Notes: generated by a model not told the origin, from the letters alone. DNA of 64,000 bases from Hyaloperonospora brassicae (GCA_947650285.1 CANTFL010000361.1:107565-171564), one strand, 5' to 3'; counted from the stretch's first letter, positions 9,957-22,045 are shown. Numbers and translations are program-made.

Positions 9957-10230
9957 TGATGATATTCACCAAGCTTTACCGTACTGAGTAAATATCGAAG
10001 AACTATTGTCTTTAGTGGTAATATTCAGAGCCACTCCACTCGTTGGTTGACATAGGTCATTTTATCCACCAATTAACTTCAACTTATGCTAGACGCGCGC
10101 AATAGGGGTTGAGTGAGTAGCTTCATTTGACGTTTGCCGTTTGGTGTAGTTGAAGGAAATCAAAAGATGATTTGGTAGTAGGAAGCTTTAATTATGTTCA
10201 TTACAGTTTACTTTTACTTTTAAACGTGTT
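9957..10230 (+). mobile_element. Degenerate LTR fragment
   Basis: Contains CTAGACGCGCGCAATAGGGG followed by TTGAGTGAG, close to the core box shared by the other LTRs in this window (GACGCGCGCAATGAGTGGTG). It also has the flanking order seen in them: ...GTTGGTTGA..., the box, and finally TTTACTTTTACTTT. The ends are not clear, and no coding region is attached. Confidence 0.4.
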
Positions 10231-10460
10231 TGTTTAGGATATAAAGTCTTCCCCTGATCGTAAAGTGTACGTGATATTTTCGAAGCACCAGCCGACACTG
10301 TGTCAGTGTAGGCAGCTTGTACTGTGTCAGCATAAGCGGATGCTGCTCCGTACAATGTCCAACTAAAGTAAGCGTCCCCTCGAATTTGTCGGTGTATCGT
10401 GCAGTTGGCACTTCTGTAACATCCTTCATATCCTTCACTTTTTCAACGAAACGGCTCTTG

Positions 10461-10843
10461 TCAGGATGCCCACCCTAATTCTATCAATGAGGCTAATAAT
10501 TGGGCATTAGGGTGGCACGGGTTATCCTCATCAACACTGCAAGCCGTATGGAGCTTGGCAAAAACGTTCATCAGCATTTCTTCATTCATTAAACTTTCTC
10601 CGCCGATTGTACCCGCTAACAATTCATCTCCTTCGCAGCTACTTAGAAATCCGGGATAGGATAACTTGACTTTCAGGTTCGAGAGATCTGATCGAAATCG
10701 CGAGATTGGACCACGATCGTGAGCCACCCATTCCAGTCAGTAGTCTTCCAATCAGAATCCTCTTCTGACTTAACTGATACCTGAGATTTGTGGGCTCCCT
10801 CGTCCCAACTAATCAGTGCAAATATCGTGCTTGCTTTATCACA
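10461..10843 (-). mobile_element. Element A, inner part of the 3' LTR
   Basis: Read on the minus strand, TGTGATAAAG starts at 10843, directly after a purine-rich tract (GGTGCAGGGGACAAT). The start resembles that of the 2-kb solo LTR at 49186 (TGTGGTAAAG), and both have TTGGGACG about 40 bp in. The outer end of this LTR is not resolved. Short open frames here (for example 10461-10727) are read as LTR noise. Confidence 0.4.
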
Positions 10844-10946
10844 ATTGTCCCCTGCACCGTTAGTCGGCAAACGGTGTCGATCTAGTTGTGCATAGTCTGC
10901 GTCTTGACGGCTATTGACCCCTTTTCAGTCAAACTTGTATTCCCCC

Positions 10947-13407
10947 ATGACAGATCGTGCCACATCAGATTCCACCCATCGATCCAACATTCGATCGAAC
11001 GTCCCCGGGTATCAACCGGATACACCTGCTGTGGTGTTTGTCCCTTCGGGTAACCCCAGCCTTGTCTGTTCGGACACTCCCAAACTGGTATTGGGTGCGT
11101 GTGATCACTCGGTAGTCACCGCCATAGTCACCTGGCACGACACGCGCGACGAGGATCTAAGTTCGGTGTCCAGCGCGGGTTCGCCTCCGTTCCCTGATCG
11201 ATGTGCTCTTATAACCGAAAGCGACATCCTGCATTCTCGTGAGAGAAATTCTGCTCCGCTTCTTAGCGGTCGCGTGGGGTCATCGTCTACGATCGACTGT
11301 GAATCGGTAAAAGATGTGATCGACTCCCTCTTCTTTCTACTAGATTAGCAACAAGAGATCATGGACCGCTATGGGGATATGGAGGCCGTGTTAGCTCGGC
11401 AGATCGACCTCAACCGCCCTCTGGAAGAGCGCTTTCCGGAGCTCTGCACCTCCGCCTCTCCGTTAGTTGATTTTGTACGAGGCAAGTATGATAACCTGCG
11501 CGCAAGACTGAAAGATGATTTACAACGGTCGACGGCGTTTAGCGGCGAGCTGGGCGACTTCCAAGCCAAGATACAAAATCACGCCTCCAACATCGAAGAT
11601 CAGGCCTCCAAGATCTTGCGCCTAAAAAAGGAACTTCTAAAGGCCATCCAAGCCCGCCACATCGCGTAAGAAATATATGACCGCAAGATCGCCGAGGTTC
11701 GCACGCAAATGGATGAGACCGGAGATCGCTCGGTGGTGGAGCGTGATGCGCTTTTGGATAGTCTCTACCGAGTGCTGAGCAATCGATCTCAGTACAAGAA
11801 CGCATAAACTTAATCACATGACAAGCTTCGTCGCAGTGTTGAGATCATCAGGGAACTTCAACCGGAGTTGCGTCGGGAGCAAGCAAACGTCGCTAATCAA
11901 TCTTCGAAACGTGCACGGTTACGACGCGTTTTACTGGATCGCGACTCCGTGCTCACTCAGATGCGCTTTGGTTTGTCTAATTTGACCGCTGAAAGTACCG
12001 CGCTATCCAGAATCATTGCACGTTGTGGGATCGCATGGCGTCGCTGATTACAGGCGTTCCTGTACCGATCTCGACCGTAATGGAATCGATTCCGGCTCCG
12101 GGGCTGCCAACGCTTTATTTCGATCCCGCGTTGCCAAGCCGCAAACTTCCGCGTAATTCATTGCCTTTACACGCACAGCCCGTCCCCAAAAGATTCACTC
12201 GATCATCTATTTCCACCCCCCATCCAAACCATTTGGTGAATCGGGAAGATCGCTCGATCACAAAACCCGCCACATTCTCGAGGCCGCTCGTCCTGACCGC
12301 AAACCTGGCAAGTCACTACTACGCCGTTCTGGCCCGACTGACTCTTAAGATGAAGAATCTACCGAGATCGAAGATGCGACCCTTGCAGCGCTGTCTGGCT
12401 CGCGATCTTCTTATCGTCAAAAATCGCCCGGTGCCAGATCCCAAAGTTCGGCCGGATTTTTCACCTCCCCGATCGTCGTGGACTTCCCTAGTAGAATGGC
12501 GGTGGATACGACATCCCCCTTAGATCCCCCGGCGATATTTCAAGCGATTCCGAGGGGTCGATAAGTATCACCGACAGCCCGTGTGCACCCGTCAACATGT
12601 TGCTGCCGCAGTCAGACTATGATAAAATACTATCTCCCATCGAGATTGATCGGGCTGAGTGGATCCCGAGATTCCTGGATCGCGTGACCCGATCTTTCAT
12701 TTAAGTCGCGCCTTGGTCGGCACGGAGGATTAGCCGGATCAGCGTTGCTGAGTTTAAAGTTGATTTCTTCTTTTGAAAATGTGGCAAACTTAAACGGTAT
12801 CCGTTTCTGGCGTTGATGGTAAGCAACAATCCACCCGTCCCAGCTGATTGGGCCCCTGTGTTGGTGTCGATAGCTCAGATCGAGATGCTGTATGCGTCGG
12901 AACCTTGGGAGACAGCCATTCCACAGATCACACCGGTCTCTTTCCGTCGTGTAGGATGGTTCGACAAACTTGCCACTTTGTATCAAGAATACGAAGATCG
13001 GAGTCTTCAGTTCCAATGGGAGTCGACACATGCGATCTTCATCTCCCACGAGCACCGGCTTGGTGACTCTCGTCATGCCGAATTTTGCAAGCAGAGAAAA
13101 CAGAGGTGATCGCGAGCTGTAGCCCGGTAAAAATCGATCCTTCGGTTCTCTCGGAGACATGATTGCGGGACACTGCGATCTAGATATCTCGATTTATCCC
13201 TTCTTCCTGCCTCTCTCAACGTTTAAAGAAGTGCCACCGTGGTATCCAGGTTTCAACAGCCAAAATCAAGACGTCCCTGATTTGCCGGCCGCTCTGTCCC
13301 AGCTAAAGGCCGATGAGCTGTGGAGATCCCAGTATCGCTCTTTGCCTGTGGACCACCCCGGATCGTCGATCTCGTGGTTGCATGGCAAGTTTACTTTCTC
13401 TGAATAG
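10947..13407 (+). pseudogene. Element A convergent antisense ORF, coiled-coil protein, decayed
   Basis: Runs opposite to element A. The first ATG (10947) is 104 bp inside the LTR edge, and the last stop (13407) is about 210 bp from the stop of pol. About 820 codons are broken by several stops and shifts. In order: a Ser/Thr/Asp-rich N-terminus (10947-11348); coiled coil (11361-11669, with KYDNLRARLKDDL and NIEDQASKILRLKKEL); more coiled coil to about 12020; a Pro/Ser-rich stretch (12023-12523); an acidic patch with IEIDRAEWIPRFLDRV; a block with VGWFDKLATLYQEYEDRSLQF (12813-13109); and a terminal block (13159-13407). There is no zinc knuckle, protease or polymerase motif, so it is not gag or pol. 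Function unknown. An alternative is a fragment of a separate plus-strand element, but position and spacing match elements B and C. Confidence 0.6.
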
Positions 13408-13615
13408 CTATGTTGGCTTACTTGGCTTCCATACTCCAATTATAATTTCTTCTCGATCTCTTATCTTGTGTTATTCTTGAGATTAGCTTTGTTCCCTTTT
13501 ATTTCGGCTTCTCAGCCGTTATCGGATCTCCACGATCTACGGTCGTCACTAATATTACATATATCACATCCACCTTCTCATACAACCTGCTTGTACGTCA
13601 ATCACACCCATTCCG

Positions 13616-15092
13616 CTAGCTGTCGATCTCTACCCCGTGAGATTGCATCTCTTCGAAACGATTTCGACTCACCCGATTCCGATCAAACTCTTGAAGCAAC
13701 GCTCCGCAGTTCAGATTGCCTTCGTCGATCTAGGTCAGCTCGCTGTGCTCCTAGCACCGCACCAGATACTATTTATTTATCCGACCATAACGAGTCTCAA
13801 GTCACGATCGCACATTCAAAATCTCCTCCACTTCGTATTCGTCAGCATCCAATTTGGTATCCTAACTATCCTCCGGTAGGAGCGATTCATCGAAATCGAC
13901 GCGTTTCCCACTGTCAACCACCAATACACTATCCTGCTGATCCAAAAAGATTAGCACTCGTTTGTAATGGGAGACGTGCACGACCAGAAACAATCTGTAT
14001 GGCGTTCCTGCAATATCGAAACGAGCCGCATGGTCTCCGCAAAGCTCAGCCACTCGAAATGGCCCATTCCACATATATGCGATCTTGTGGGCGTATCCAT
14101 ATTTGACTCGATCCAAATAGAGCAATATTTGCTTCCAACACGCTATGTTGTGCAGATCGCTATCCGCATTATGTCGATCTGCTCGATCTCGGATCGCGAT
14201 CTTGAGACGCCCAATCACCTTCACTCTAGCTCGCTGGTACTGACGCTGGATGCTGTATCGCCATCTTCTTGGGTCCGGATCACGTGTCTTGTTGCTTCCC
14301 AGAGGTATAGTTGCCTCCAATGTCGATCTCGGATCCCAACCGTGCATCAGGTAAAATGGATTGTCTCCGCGCACACGAAGTTGTGCCTTATTGATCGCAA
14401 ATGTCAGTATCTCAGCGTACCTGTCCCAATACTTTTGATCTGCATCTACAACGTACATCTTGATGGATCGAGTTAGCGTCTGTAACATGCGTTATGCTGT
14501 ACCATTTGCTAAAGAACGATAAGCCATAGTAGCACGTTTCTTCTGTCCGGCGATCTTGTTAAAGTCTCGGAATAAATCTGACACTCATCCATGTTCCAGG
14601 CCACTTCACTTGCTCCAAACCTTCGGAACACGCATTCCTCGTACCCTTCGGCAATCGTTTGCGTTTATGCGCTTGCTCTAGCGAGAACATATCCCGATAA
14701 TAGATCAACCCACTACAGCAGCTCCTTATTCCCTTTGAACGAACTAGGAAGAGAAGGTATGTGATCCATTGCGATCACTTAAAATGGGTATGTGGATTGC
14801 ACATTTCCTGGTATTCCCTCAGGGATCGAATGTAATCGTTTTTCTGTAGTACAATTCACACACTCGCCTACATACTATTGGACGCTCTGATTTAATCCTC
14901 TTTAATGAAAATTGAATCGGATCCGCTGGTACGTACTTCCGATCCCTTGGTGACCCCTTCCAAACTCGTGTAATAATGATGCAGAAAGTTTTGCTGCAAC
15001 AATTCAGGCACCACGAGGCGGATCCTCTCTGGGCGCTCTTCAGATGGCCCAGACGATCGGGGGAAGAATATTAGCAATCCGTTCCCGTCCAC
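13616..15092 (-). pseudogene. Element A integrase and chromodomain, decayed
   Basis: Minus-strand gypsy-type integrase. Near 15092-14892 lies the zinc-binding N-terminal part (VVPELLQQNFLHHYYTSLEG). The core is shredded by frameshifts. From 14488 to 13862 comes the readable C-terminal part (RGDNPFYLMHGWDPRSTLEA, GPFRVAELCGDHA). A decayed chromodomain follows at about 13840-13616 (EYEVEEILNVRS, then NLNCGALLQEFDRN), ending at a TAG at 13618-13616. Chromodomains steer integration to marked chromatin. Many stops and shifts make this copy dead. Confidence 0.7.
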
Positions 15093-15570
15093 TTAATATT
15101 CTGGAGCTATCCAAGAACACGTCCTTGCCTCTTCATCACTCATCTGGGTTATATTCCCAACCAGATTATCTTCACGCTGGCGATCTAACATTAACCTTCT
15201 TGCGCCCCATCGATCCGCTCGATCCGAATATGTTGTACTACTACTTCGCGTAGCACCTCGGGCCGCCTGCGTCTTTGCAACGGTGACCTGGTGATCGCAG
15301 CCATCTTTACTATTTGATCTGGCTTTCCTGGTACGATCAATTCATCCAATCGATTCAATGATATCAAATCTTACATCTCTGAGTCAGAGGTGACGATTGC
15401 AACTATCTTCCATCGCAAGCTAAGTTTTCTTATCGATATGCACTTTAATCCATTCCGCTTCATTTGTAGAAATTCGTGCTTCGGCCAAAACTGAAGTCTT
15501 TGCATTGCCTCGAGTCGTCGAAACTGCAGCCCTAGCGCTTTGCAAACGATCCTACCCCGCATCTGGCAAA

Positions 15571-16309
15571 TCACCAAGTTAAAATTATCACATGTGATGA
15601 CCCGTCTTCTAGTTTGATTATCCAACAATCGAACCAAAGCAATAAACCGCGAAATTCGGCTGCTTTCACTATTAAATGCATCGCATAGTCGGACTCAGCT
15701 GCCACAACAGTCCATTCCTGAAGCCTCCACACGATCGCTCTATACTGCCTACTCTTCCGTTTAATACGAGCTGATCCATCGAAACTAACCACCACGATAT
15801 TATCTCTTAACTCCTCCGTAGGCCGAACGGCATCCTCATCCACTCAAATAGACATGAAGGGGTAACAAACGAAGAGACCAGCCTTGCCCGTTCGGTCATT
15901 TTCTCAACCCAAAATCCGCTATCCATATCCAAGGAACAATACCACAGTGTTGTGTACATGTCTTGCAGCAGATTGCTGATAAGCGGCATGGGGTACACCA
16001 TAAGCCATGTTAACTGATTCAACCGCCTATAATTAGCACATAGCCTGATATCTTTTCCGTTTTCTTGATGGTCACGACTATAGGCGATGCTCATGGAGAT
16101 ATCAAAGGTCGAATGGTTTTGGCCGACAACAATCCCTTGATTAGATCTGCCAGCTTCTCTCGAAACTTGGTTGCAACCGGCCGTACATGCTGAGCAATCG
16201 GATTAGCCCCACCGACATCAATATAGCATACAGCTCCACGCGCGGCAGGGGGTAAAGCATTGGATTTTCCAATCAACAGGTGCTTGTTATTCCATATCAA
16301 CTGTCGCAA
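15571..16309 (-). pseudogene. Element A reverse transcriptase N-half jo‌ined to RNase H
   Basis: On the minus strand, 16309-15810 gives the fingers and start of the palm of a gypsy reverse transcriptase (REKLADLIKGLLSAKTIRP, GKDIRLCANYRRLNQLT, MPFGL). From about 15805 the sequence is RNase H (VVVSFDGSARI, then AESDYAMHLIVKAAEFRGLL). The usual 200-300 residues between MPFGL and RNase H, including the catalytic YxDD box, are missing, so this copy carries an internal deletion at about 15806-15845. Confidence 0.7.
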
Positions 16310-16963
16310 ACTCTCTCAATCTTCGATCAATAGAATACCAGTATCTTCAGCTTTGAAATCATCAATGGTAATATCGATCAACGATGCTTCTACCTCTGGC
16401 AGCACATCCAGGTATTGCTCGAAATCTTCCGCGAATAATTCACCTCCTTCATGATAATACACTAATGGAGAAGAAGGCTCTTGTTTCTTCGCGTCCCCGC
16501 CGTCTGTAACTACAACGGCTTCTTGAACTGGTCGCTAAGGTCGATCTAACTTTTTACGATCTCCAGTTTTGATCTCAATTGATTGGTAGCCGGACTCTCC
16601 TTGTTATCACTATCTTCAGCTTCGGTCTCGTCTGATTGATGGATGGCCGTTCTTCGTAACGGATCAGTATCTTCACGTTCGATCCCCTCGCTCAATCGTC
16701 ATGGGGCCTTATTTTACAGTTTCTACCGCACATAAATCTTTCATCGATCTCCGATATCTGCTATAGTCGTTTATCTTTCGTAATGTGATTCTTGAATACC
16801 GTTCTTACTGTTAAAGCTCAGCTCCGGCCGCGACTATATCTCTCCAGAATCTAGTTGATGTCGCGATACAATCTTTTTCAGGGACTTTGACCTCCTTTGT
16901 TTCCATCTTCGAACAGGATAAAGTTCGCGCCAGTCTTATATACTTGGGGTGATATATAAGTGG

Positions 16964-17200
16964 TTATGCGTATACCCAGAGCTCTTCCTCTTCTCGCTCC
17001 ACCCTAGCTTTATATGTCAACTTGTGCCATTTGCTGTACCGCTGCGACCCAACATACACATATCCTCGCGATCGAAGTATTATGTCATCTGTCATCCATA
17101 AGGCCGGAGGGACACCATAATTTAGCACCAGATCGTGTGTACCTACGTTCATAAGCTGCAAGAACATGATCTTGCTCGTCCCGGACGTCACTGTAGACAC
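16964..17200 (-). pseudogene. Element A linker between protease and reverse transcriptase
   Basis: Minus-strand frame with TSGTSKIMFLQLMNVG, LVLNYGVPPALWMTDDI and GYVYVGSQRYSKWH. These motifs are, as I recall, typical of the region between the aspartic protease and reverse transcriptase of Phytophthora gypsy polyproteins. The same region occurs in plus orientation at 20380-21060. The sequence between here and the RT (16310-16963) and back to gag (17201-17615) is too broken to read. Confidence 0.55.
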
Positions 17201-17615
17201 CGACTCTCATCAATCACACATCCTATCTTACGACCAAAGTATTGTCTATGATTACTATCTCTGCGCCAGAGTCGAACGACATAGAAGCTGTTTCACTGTT
17301 GATCTTGCCTACATACTTGGATTGATTGAGCTTCTTTCCCAGGGTACGATACTCCAATACCCGCGCGAATCCCCTGGGGAGAGATCGAGTCTTATCTTCG
17401 TAGGGGATCAGGTATATTTGTCTACCCTTTACACACTTGAGATCGGGACGAAGAAAGTAGAACCATCACGCATATCAGCGATCGGATCGATCCGATCGTC
17501 AGACTCTTGATCTCTCTGTTTTCTCTCAACAAATGCATAAATGCAAAGCCTAGAACGCTCGGCTCGTACCAGATTCAAACCTGGCGAGCGTCCTAGCCAA
17601 ACATCTCATCGACCT

Positions 17616-20370
17616 TTATTGGAACATTCCGGCATGCTTGCTGGGCATGCACCATTTGCGGATCAGATTGTATAATTCCTCCATAGGGCATTTGTCACAG
17701 TCATGTATCTCTCTACAAGCTGCACTTACGTTCAGGCACTTGTCCGATAGATGCCCTTTTCGGACACACTTTTGGCACGTCAATCCCTTCGAAAACCCAC
17801 GATCGTCATGTTTTCTCGATCTGCAGTCGGTGCAAGATTTATTTATCGTGACGCAATACGCACTGCTATAAAGACGATTGTCATCCGGATCAGCGCCCTT
17901 ATCTTCCAGTTTCTTTGTGCGATCCGAGACCTCGGCCACAAACGCATTACGTTGGTCCCGTTCCTCGTCCAATCCTAATAATTCTGAGTTCTATTCACTG
18001 TTTTCGATCACCACACGAAGGTACATCACTGCACGGGCTGGTTTCGTCGGTGTCGGGAGAAAGCTGGTGCAGATCGCGGTCAAACTTCATTCTACCCTGT
18101 GGATGTTGCAGCACGTCGACTATCCATAACGGCAAGCAAGTGACGTTTCTTCATTCCATCTTAATACTCCAGCCGTAAAAATAATTGATTGTTTGGCTGG
18201 ATCGGGATCGTCAAGCTTTCTGATAAAATGTTCACATGCTCACGACGTACATCTAGCGATCCATCTCGAGTTCTTATCTTCGACCTAATCGCCGCGACAT
18301 TTAATCGATACATTTACCTAAATGGAGATTCTTTAGTCCGATACTTTGTGTGATAATACTGCCTTCGAACTGACATACCATTGCCCCCATATTGCACGAG
18401 AAAACATTCCAATAGGTCCTACCATGAGCGACGAGCAAATCGGCTTAGCTGTCGATACCAGTTTCACTCGGTACCCGTATGGAGATCTTCAAATACTAGG
18501 TACTCTTCTTCATCTAGGGCTTTATCTCGTACAAACGCGGACTTGACCTTGCTGATCCAGATCCTGACCCGATATTAATATATGTCGTCCCCTTTGCACT
18601 ACTTGATATTCGCGATCGCAGACATCCTAATCCGCGGTGTTAAGTCTACGACCTGGTGCCGTATTAGTTGCCGCTACTAGTGGTCGATTGACAGATTGGA
18701 TTGTCCTGAGTCGTCTGTATATCCCCCTTACGGAAAACAAGCATGCGATCTGCCATGATGAGTTTCGGCTGATTATCTCTCGACATGTGGAAATTATTTT
18801 CCCTGCTTTCTCGCACGTCTTACTATCTGTCTTTAATATAAATCCTTGCTGTCTTGTTTACGTTGATATTGCTAAAACAATCTTATAAAAGCCTCGAAAT
18901 GCGACAGTAATTGTCCTGGCTGGTTTGAGCTTACGTCCTCTCTGGCGCATGCAGATACCGAGCGAGAATCGTCATTTATCATCTATATGCGATCTCGCAG
19001 ATGAATTGTCCCATTAAGCTTTACGACATCCGCTGAATACCGATCGATTCATCTGATTCGATATCTACTTCAGCTGATGCGTACTGCGAATATCTATTGT
19101 GATATCCTCTCGGAGCATCTGCGATCGCCAGAAACGCTTGGTCTTCGTGATTGTATTCGTATGTCAATCGGATCAGCCCTTTATACAAAGATCTACACGC
19201 TCTGATCACCTGATCTTGTTTACACCTCAGAAGTTTATTGCGTCGAAGACTATTGCAACAAATCCTGCATCCCATAGCAGCTGGATGATTTTGCTGATCC
19301 CTTTCAGTGTGTTTTATGATGTTGCTCGATCTGAGACCGGGCTTGAACCTTCCTGATCAGCTTGTATTTTAATATATGTATCATCGGGTCGCTTGACAGC
19401 AACGTCTTAAGAAACTTCCAATAATATACCTCCATCAGAAGGTCTAATTTCTAACCTTCCGTCGTCTCTTCTTATTTCACAAACTTGACCGGCCGATGCT
19501 CAACCTCCAGGGCGCGATCGCGTTGCTTAAGCTCCGACGTTGCTTTCTTTGTCCTTGTCACCTTGAATCTCTCTTTTCATTGACATCACAAGAGTGGTCT
19601 TGGATGGATCTTGTCGGTTTTGACCGAAAGGTTTCCACCCTCCGAATCATGCTTTGCAGCACGATATGCTTTCGTCCCCGGAAGGACCTCAGGACGGGGT
19701 AGAGGTTTATCTTCCATATAGAGCGATCGATCTTCCTCTTTGATTCCCTTGTTACCAGAGCCCCTCCTGAAAATCTAACAATCCGGGGATCCTTTCATTT
19801 CGTGCGTATGAGGCGATTCCTCTGCCTCTTGCGCTTCAATCCCAGGCTTAGTCTGGATCTTGGCATCGTCTCAAAGGGACTCACGGAGAAATACCAGGTC
19901 ACCACAAGATCCGGGCACGCGCACCACTGTGGTGGAGCGGTCATCGCTCTATTGAGAAGTCGATCAAAACTCTCCACTGGCGCCCGGACGACCGACTTAC
20001 GGACGGGGTACTTCTATTACGTCTTGTAACCTTTGCACACCTTTTGTACCCATCGGTAGGGTAGGTTGCACTCTTCCAGGTGGACTCGAGTCAATGCCAA
20101 ACTTTACCGTGGTTGGGATTAGTGCTGTCGCGTGGAAACCTTCGCACAATTGCGGGTGTACTTGTAAGGTGCTCGATATGAGCCACCTTGATCGCTACGA
20201 GATCTCCTTGTCCGATGTAAATACTTAGTTCGAAAGCTTTATGACCACTTGAGCCTTCTCGTGATCGTGCACCCTTTGCCTTTAAGAATTTGATGCGTTC
20301 ACTCGTAGTTGTGGCTTTGTTCGAGATTCCTTGATCCGTGAGGGAACTAGCAAGTTCATACGCATACTGA
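17616..20370 (-). pseudogene. Element A gag with CCHC zinc knuckle, decayed
   Basis: 17972-17616 on the minus strand holds the C-terminal part of gag with a canonical knuckle, CQKCVRKGHLSDKC, followed by DCDKCPMEELYNLIRKW and PSKHAGMF. Upstream, short pieces reach to about 20370 (for example RIKFLKAKGARSREG and AHIEHLTSTPAIVRRFPRD at about 20300-20100). Gag would form the particle that packages the element RNA. Frameshifts are frequent. Confidence 0.6.
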
Positions 20371-20379
20371 AGATCAGAT

Positions 20380-21060
20380 TCGGATCAAGATTACATCTAA
20401 CGGATAAGAATCTATTACTTTGATGCTTCTGTAGGCAACAAAGTGACTCAAGCGGCGATCGAGGTCATGGATTATATGGCACCAAGCGGCATACATTTAG
20501 CTCTAGAGGATGGAACGCTCTGTCTGACCCCACACAGGTCCTGATTTCGCCAGCATGATGAAGATACCATACAAATCTATTATGAAAGCGAGCACCGCGA
20601 GAGATTAGCATGTTGTGATCCCGGGTGGTGATACAACAGACGTAATGATCGGCGTAGGTCCACCCAACGTGGACCTTTGGGTAACACGAGACGTCAAATG
20701 GATCATGGCTGTCACTGCAAGACCGAGTCGAGTCAAGTACCTAGTGTTAATAATTTCAGCGATAGCGAGATAATTCTGGTCACAATTCAGCGATGGGGTT
20801 GTTGATTACTGCAAATAGGGACCAAGATCGCCCGGATTTGTCTCAGTAGGATCGCGTCGCTACAATGATGGATAGACTCTGGTATATGAAAAAATCGCCG
20901 ACCGAAAAGAGGAAGTAACGTTTAACAACCGGACGAGGTCTCATCACAATCGGATGAGAAAAGAAAAACCGAAGGACATCGTACTAATGGTGACGCTCAA
21001 CGATGGCCAATATCAGTCATCTGTTTCATTTTGAATGCGAGGAAGGAAGCGGACGGTCGA
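20380..21060 (+). pseudogene. Inverted fragment of an A-type polyprotein (protease-RT linker)
   Basis: Plus-strand, with FDASVGNKVTQAAIEVMDYM, APSGIHLALEDGTLCL, DTTDVMIGVGPPNVDLWVTR and GSRRYND. This is the protease-proximal region of an A-like element, oriented opposite to element A and abutting the N-terminal end of its gag. It marks either a second truncated copy or a local inversion. Stops and shifts throughout. Confidence 0.5.
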
Positions 21061-21337
21061 TAGATAGATACGATCGGCAAATTGATCAATGATATTCGAC
21101 AACGTTTACGGACGTCGATAGCGTCAGGGCGTGGGGTAAACGTAGATTAGGAAGTGTTCGGGTGTAGATATTGACAATTTTAGGCCGGAAGGATTGATGA
21201 AGCGATTCGTAAGGTTTCAGTGTATATCCACGAGAAAAGATATCTGTTTGCAGAAGGGGTGAATCAGCGTATGGCAATATTGCGAGAAAATGCTGTCTAC
21301 GGATGACATTACGCTTAAAATCATTCAGGTTGGATAG

Positions 21338-21605
21338 TTATGGATACATCTGACCGCGGTTCAAAAAATGTTGCAAACATAATGATGCAAAGAGCCGCCC
21401 TCTAATGATAGGCAATAAAAATTGATACGAACGGCAGCACCCGGAGCGATGTGCAATTTTGATGCCGGAGGAGTGATTATGATTGCTCGTAGGTTCTGCC
21501 GGCTTCTGATCTTCTTGAAAAATGGCGGTCATGACTAATAGTTTACTAATGACGAACAAGACGCCGATAAATGCATCAACTTCGTCGAAACGGACTGGCG
21601 TGATC
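21338..21605 (-). pseudogene. Possible 3' piece of the SLC1-type gene broken by element B
   Basis: Directly left of element B, the minus strand reads DEVDAFIGVLFVISKLLVMT, which can be laid against the 'D..(L/F)I..(V/I)D..(L/F)DR.(R/V)T' region near the C-terminus of SLC1 transporters. The reading frame is shifted relative to the N-terminal piece at 29575-30275. The match is weak and by eye only. It could equally be old repeat sequence. Confidence 0.25.
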
Positions 21606-21610
21606 GATAC

Positions 21611-22001
21611 TGTAACGGGGCAGCCGGTTACATGGAATTGTCACGTTAAGAAAAGTGACAATAAAAAATATGAAGTTGAATATTCTTTTAACAATATCAC
21701 CGAAGCGGTGATATTGAAGGGTCGACCAAAGAGTCTGTTCATCGGTTGATATCTTGATGATATAAACCCACCTATCGCCGCAAGACGCGCGCAATGAGTG
21801 GTGACGAGATGTCACCATACACTCAGTTATATTAGCATAATTAAGTTAAGTGAAACAAAGAGACAGTAGTTAAAAGACTTAATTATATTAATAAAACAGT
21901 TTTACTTTTACCCTACCTACGCTTCCTCGCTTGCCTTGTGTACTCTGTCGGGGCACCCGAAACCCTTGCGTTAAGTTCACGCAAGGGTGTGCCCCGTTAC
22001 A
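21611..22001 (+). repeat. Element B 5' LTR
   Basis: Starts TGTAACGGGG and ends CCCCGTTACA, a 10-bp inverted terminal pair. It contains three strong hairpins: ATTGTCAC...GTGACAAT (about 21639-21662), AATATCACCG...CGGTGATATT (about 21694-21716) and ACCCTTGCGT...ACGCAAGGGT (21962-21988). It also has the box GACGCGCGCAATGAGTGGTG (about 21785-21803). Confidence 0.93.
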
Positions 22002-22003
22002 CC

Positions 22004-22020
22004 TGGTAGCACTTTGTAGT
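22004..22020 (+). promoter_or_regulatory. Element B primer-binding site
   Basis: TGGTAGCACTTTGTAGT begins two bases after the 5' LTR, as expected for tRNA priming (TGG pairs with the CCA end). Element C has nearly the same site. I cannot name the tRNA. Confidence 0.75.
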
Positions 22021-22045
22021 CCTTCCAAGGACCACAACATCCAAC

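Noticed and set aside
10461..10870. Minus-strand frames that look protein-like (for example with GDELLAGTIGGESLMNEEML)
   Set aside because: They fall in the predicted element A LTR and match nothing; kept only as LTR sequence.
10947..13407. Reading this region as gag of a separate plus-strand element
   Set aside because: No zinc knuckle, protease or polymerase follows, and its position 104 bp from the LTR edge and convergent to pol matches the antisense ORFs of B and C. Not fully excluded.
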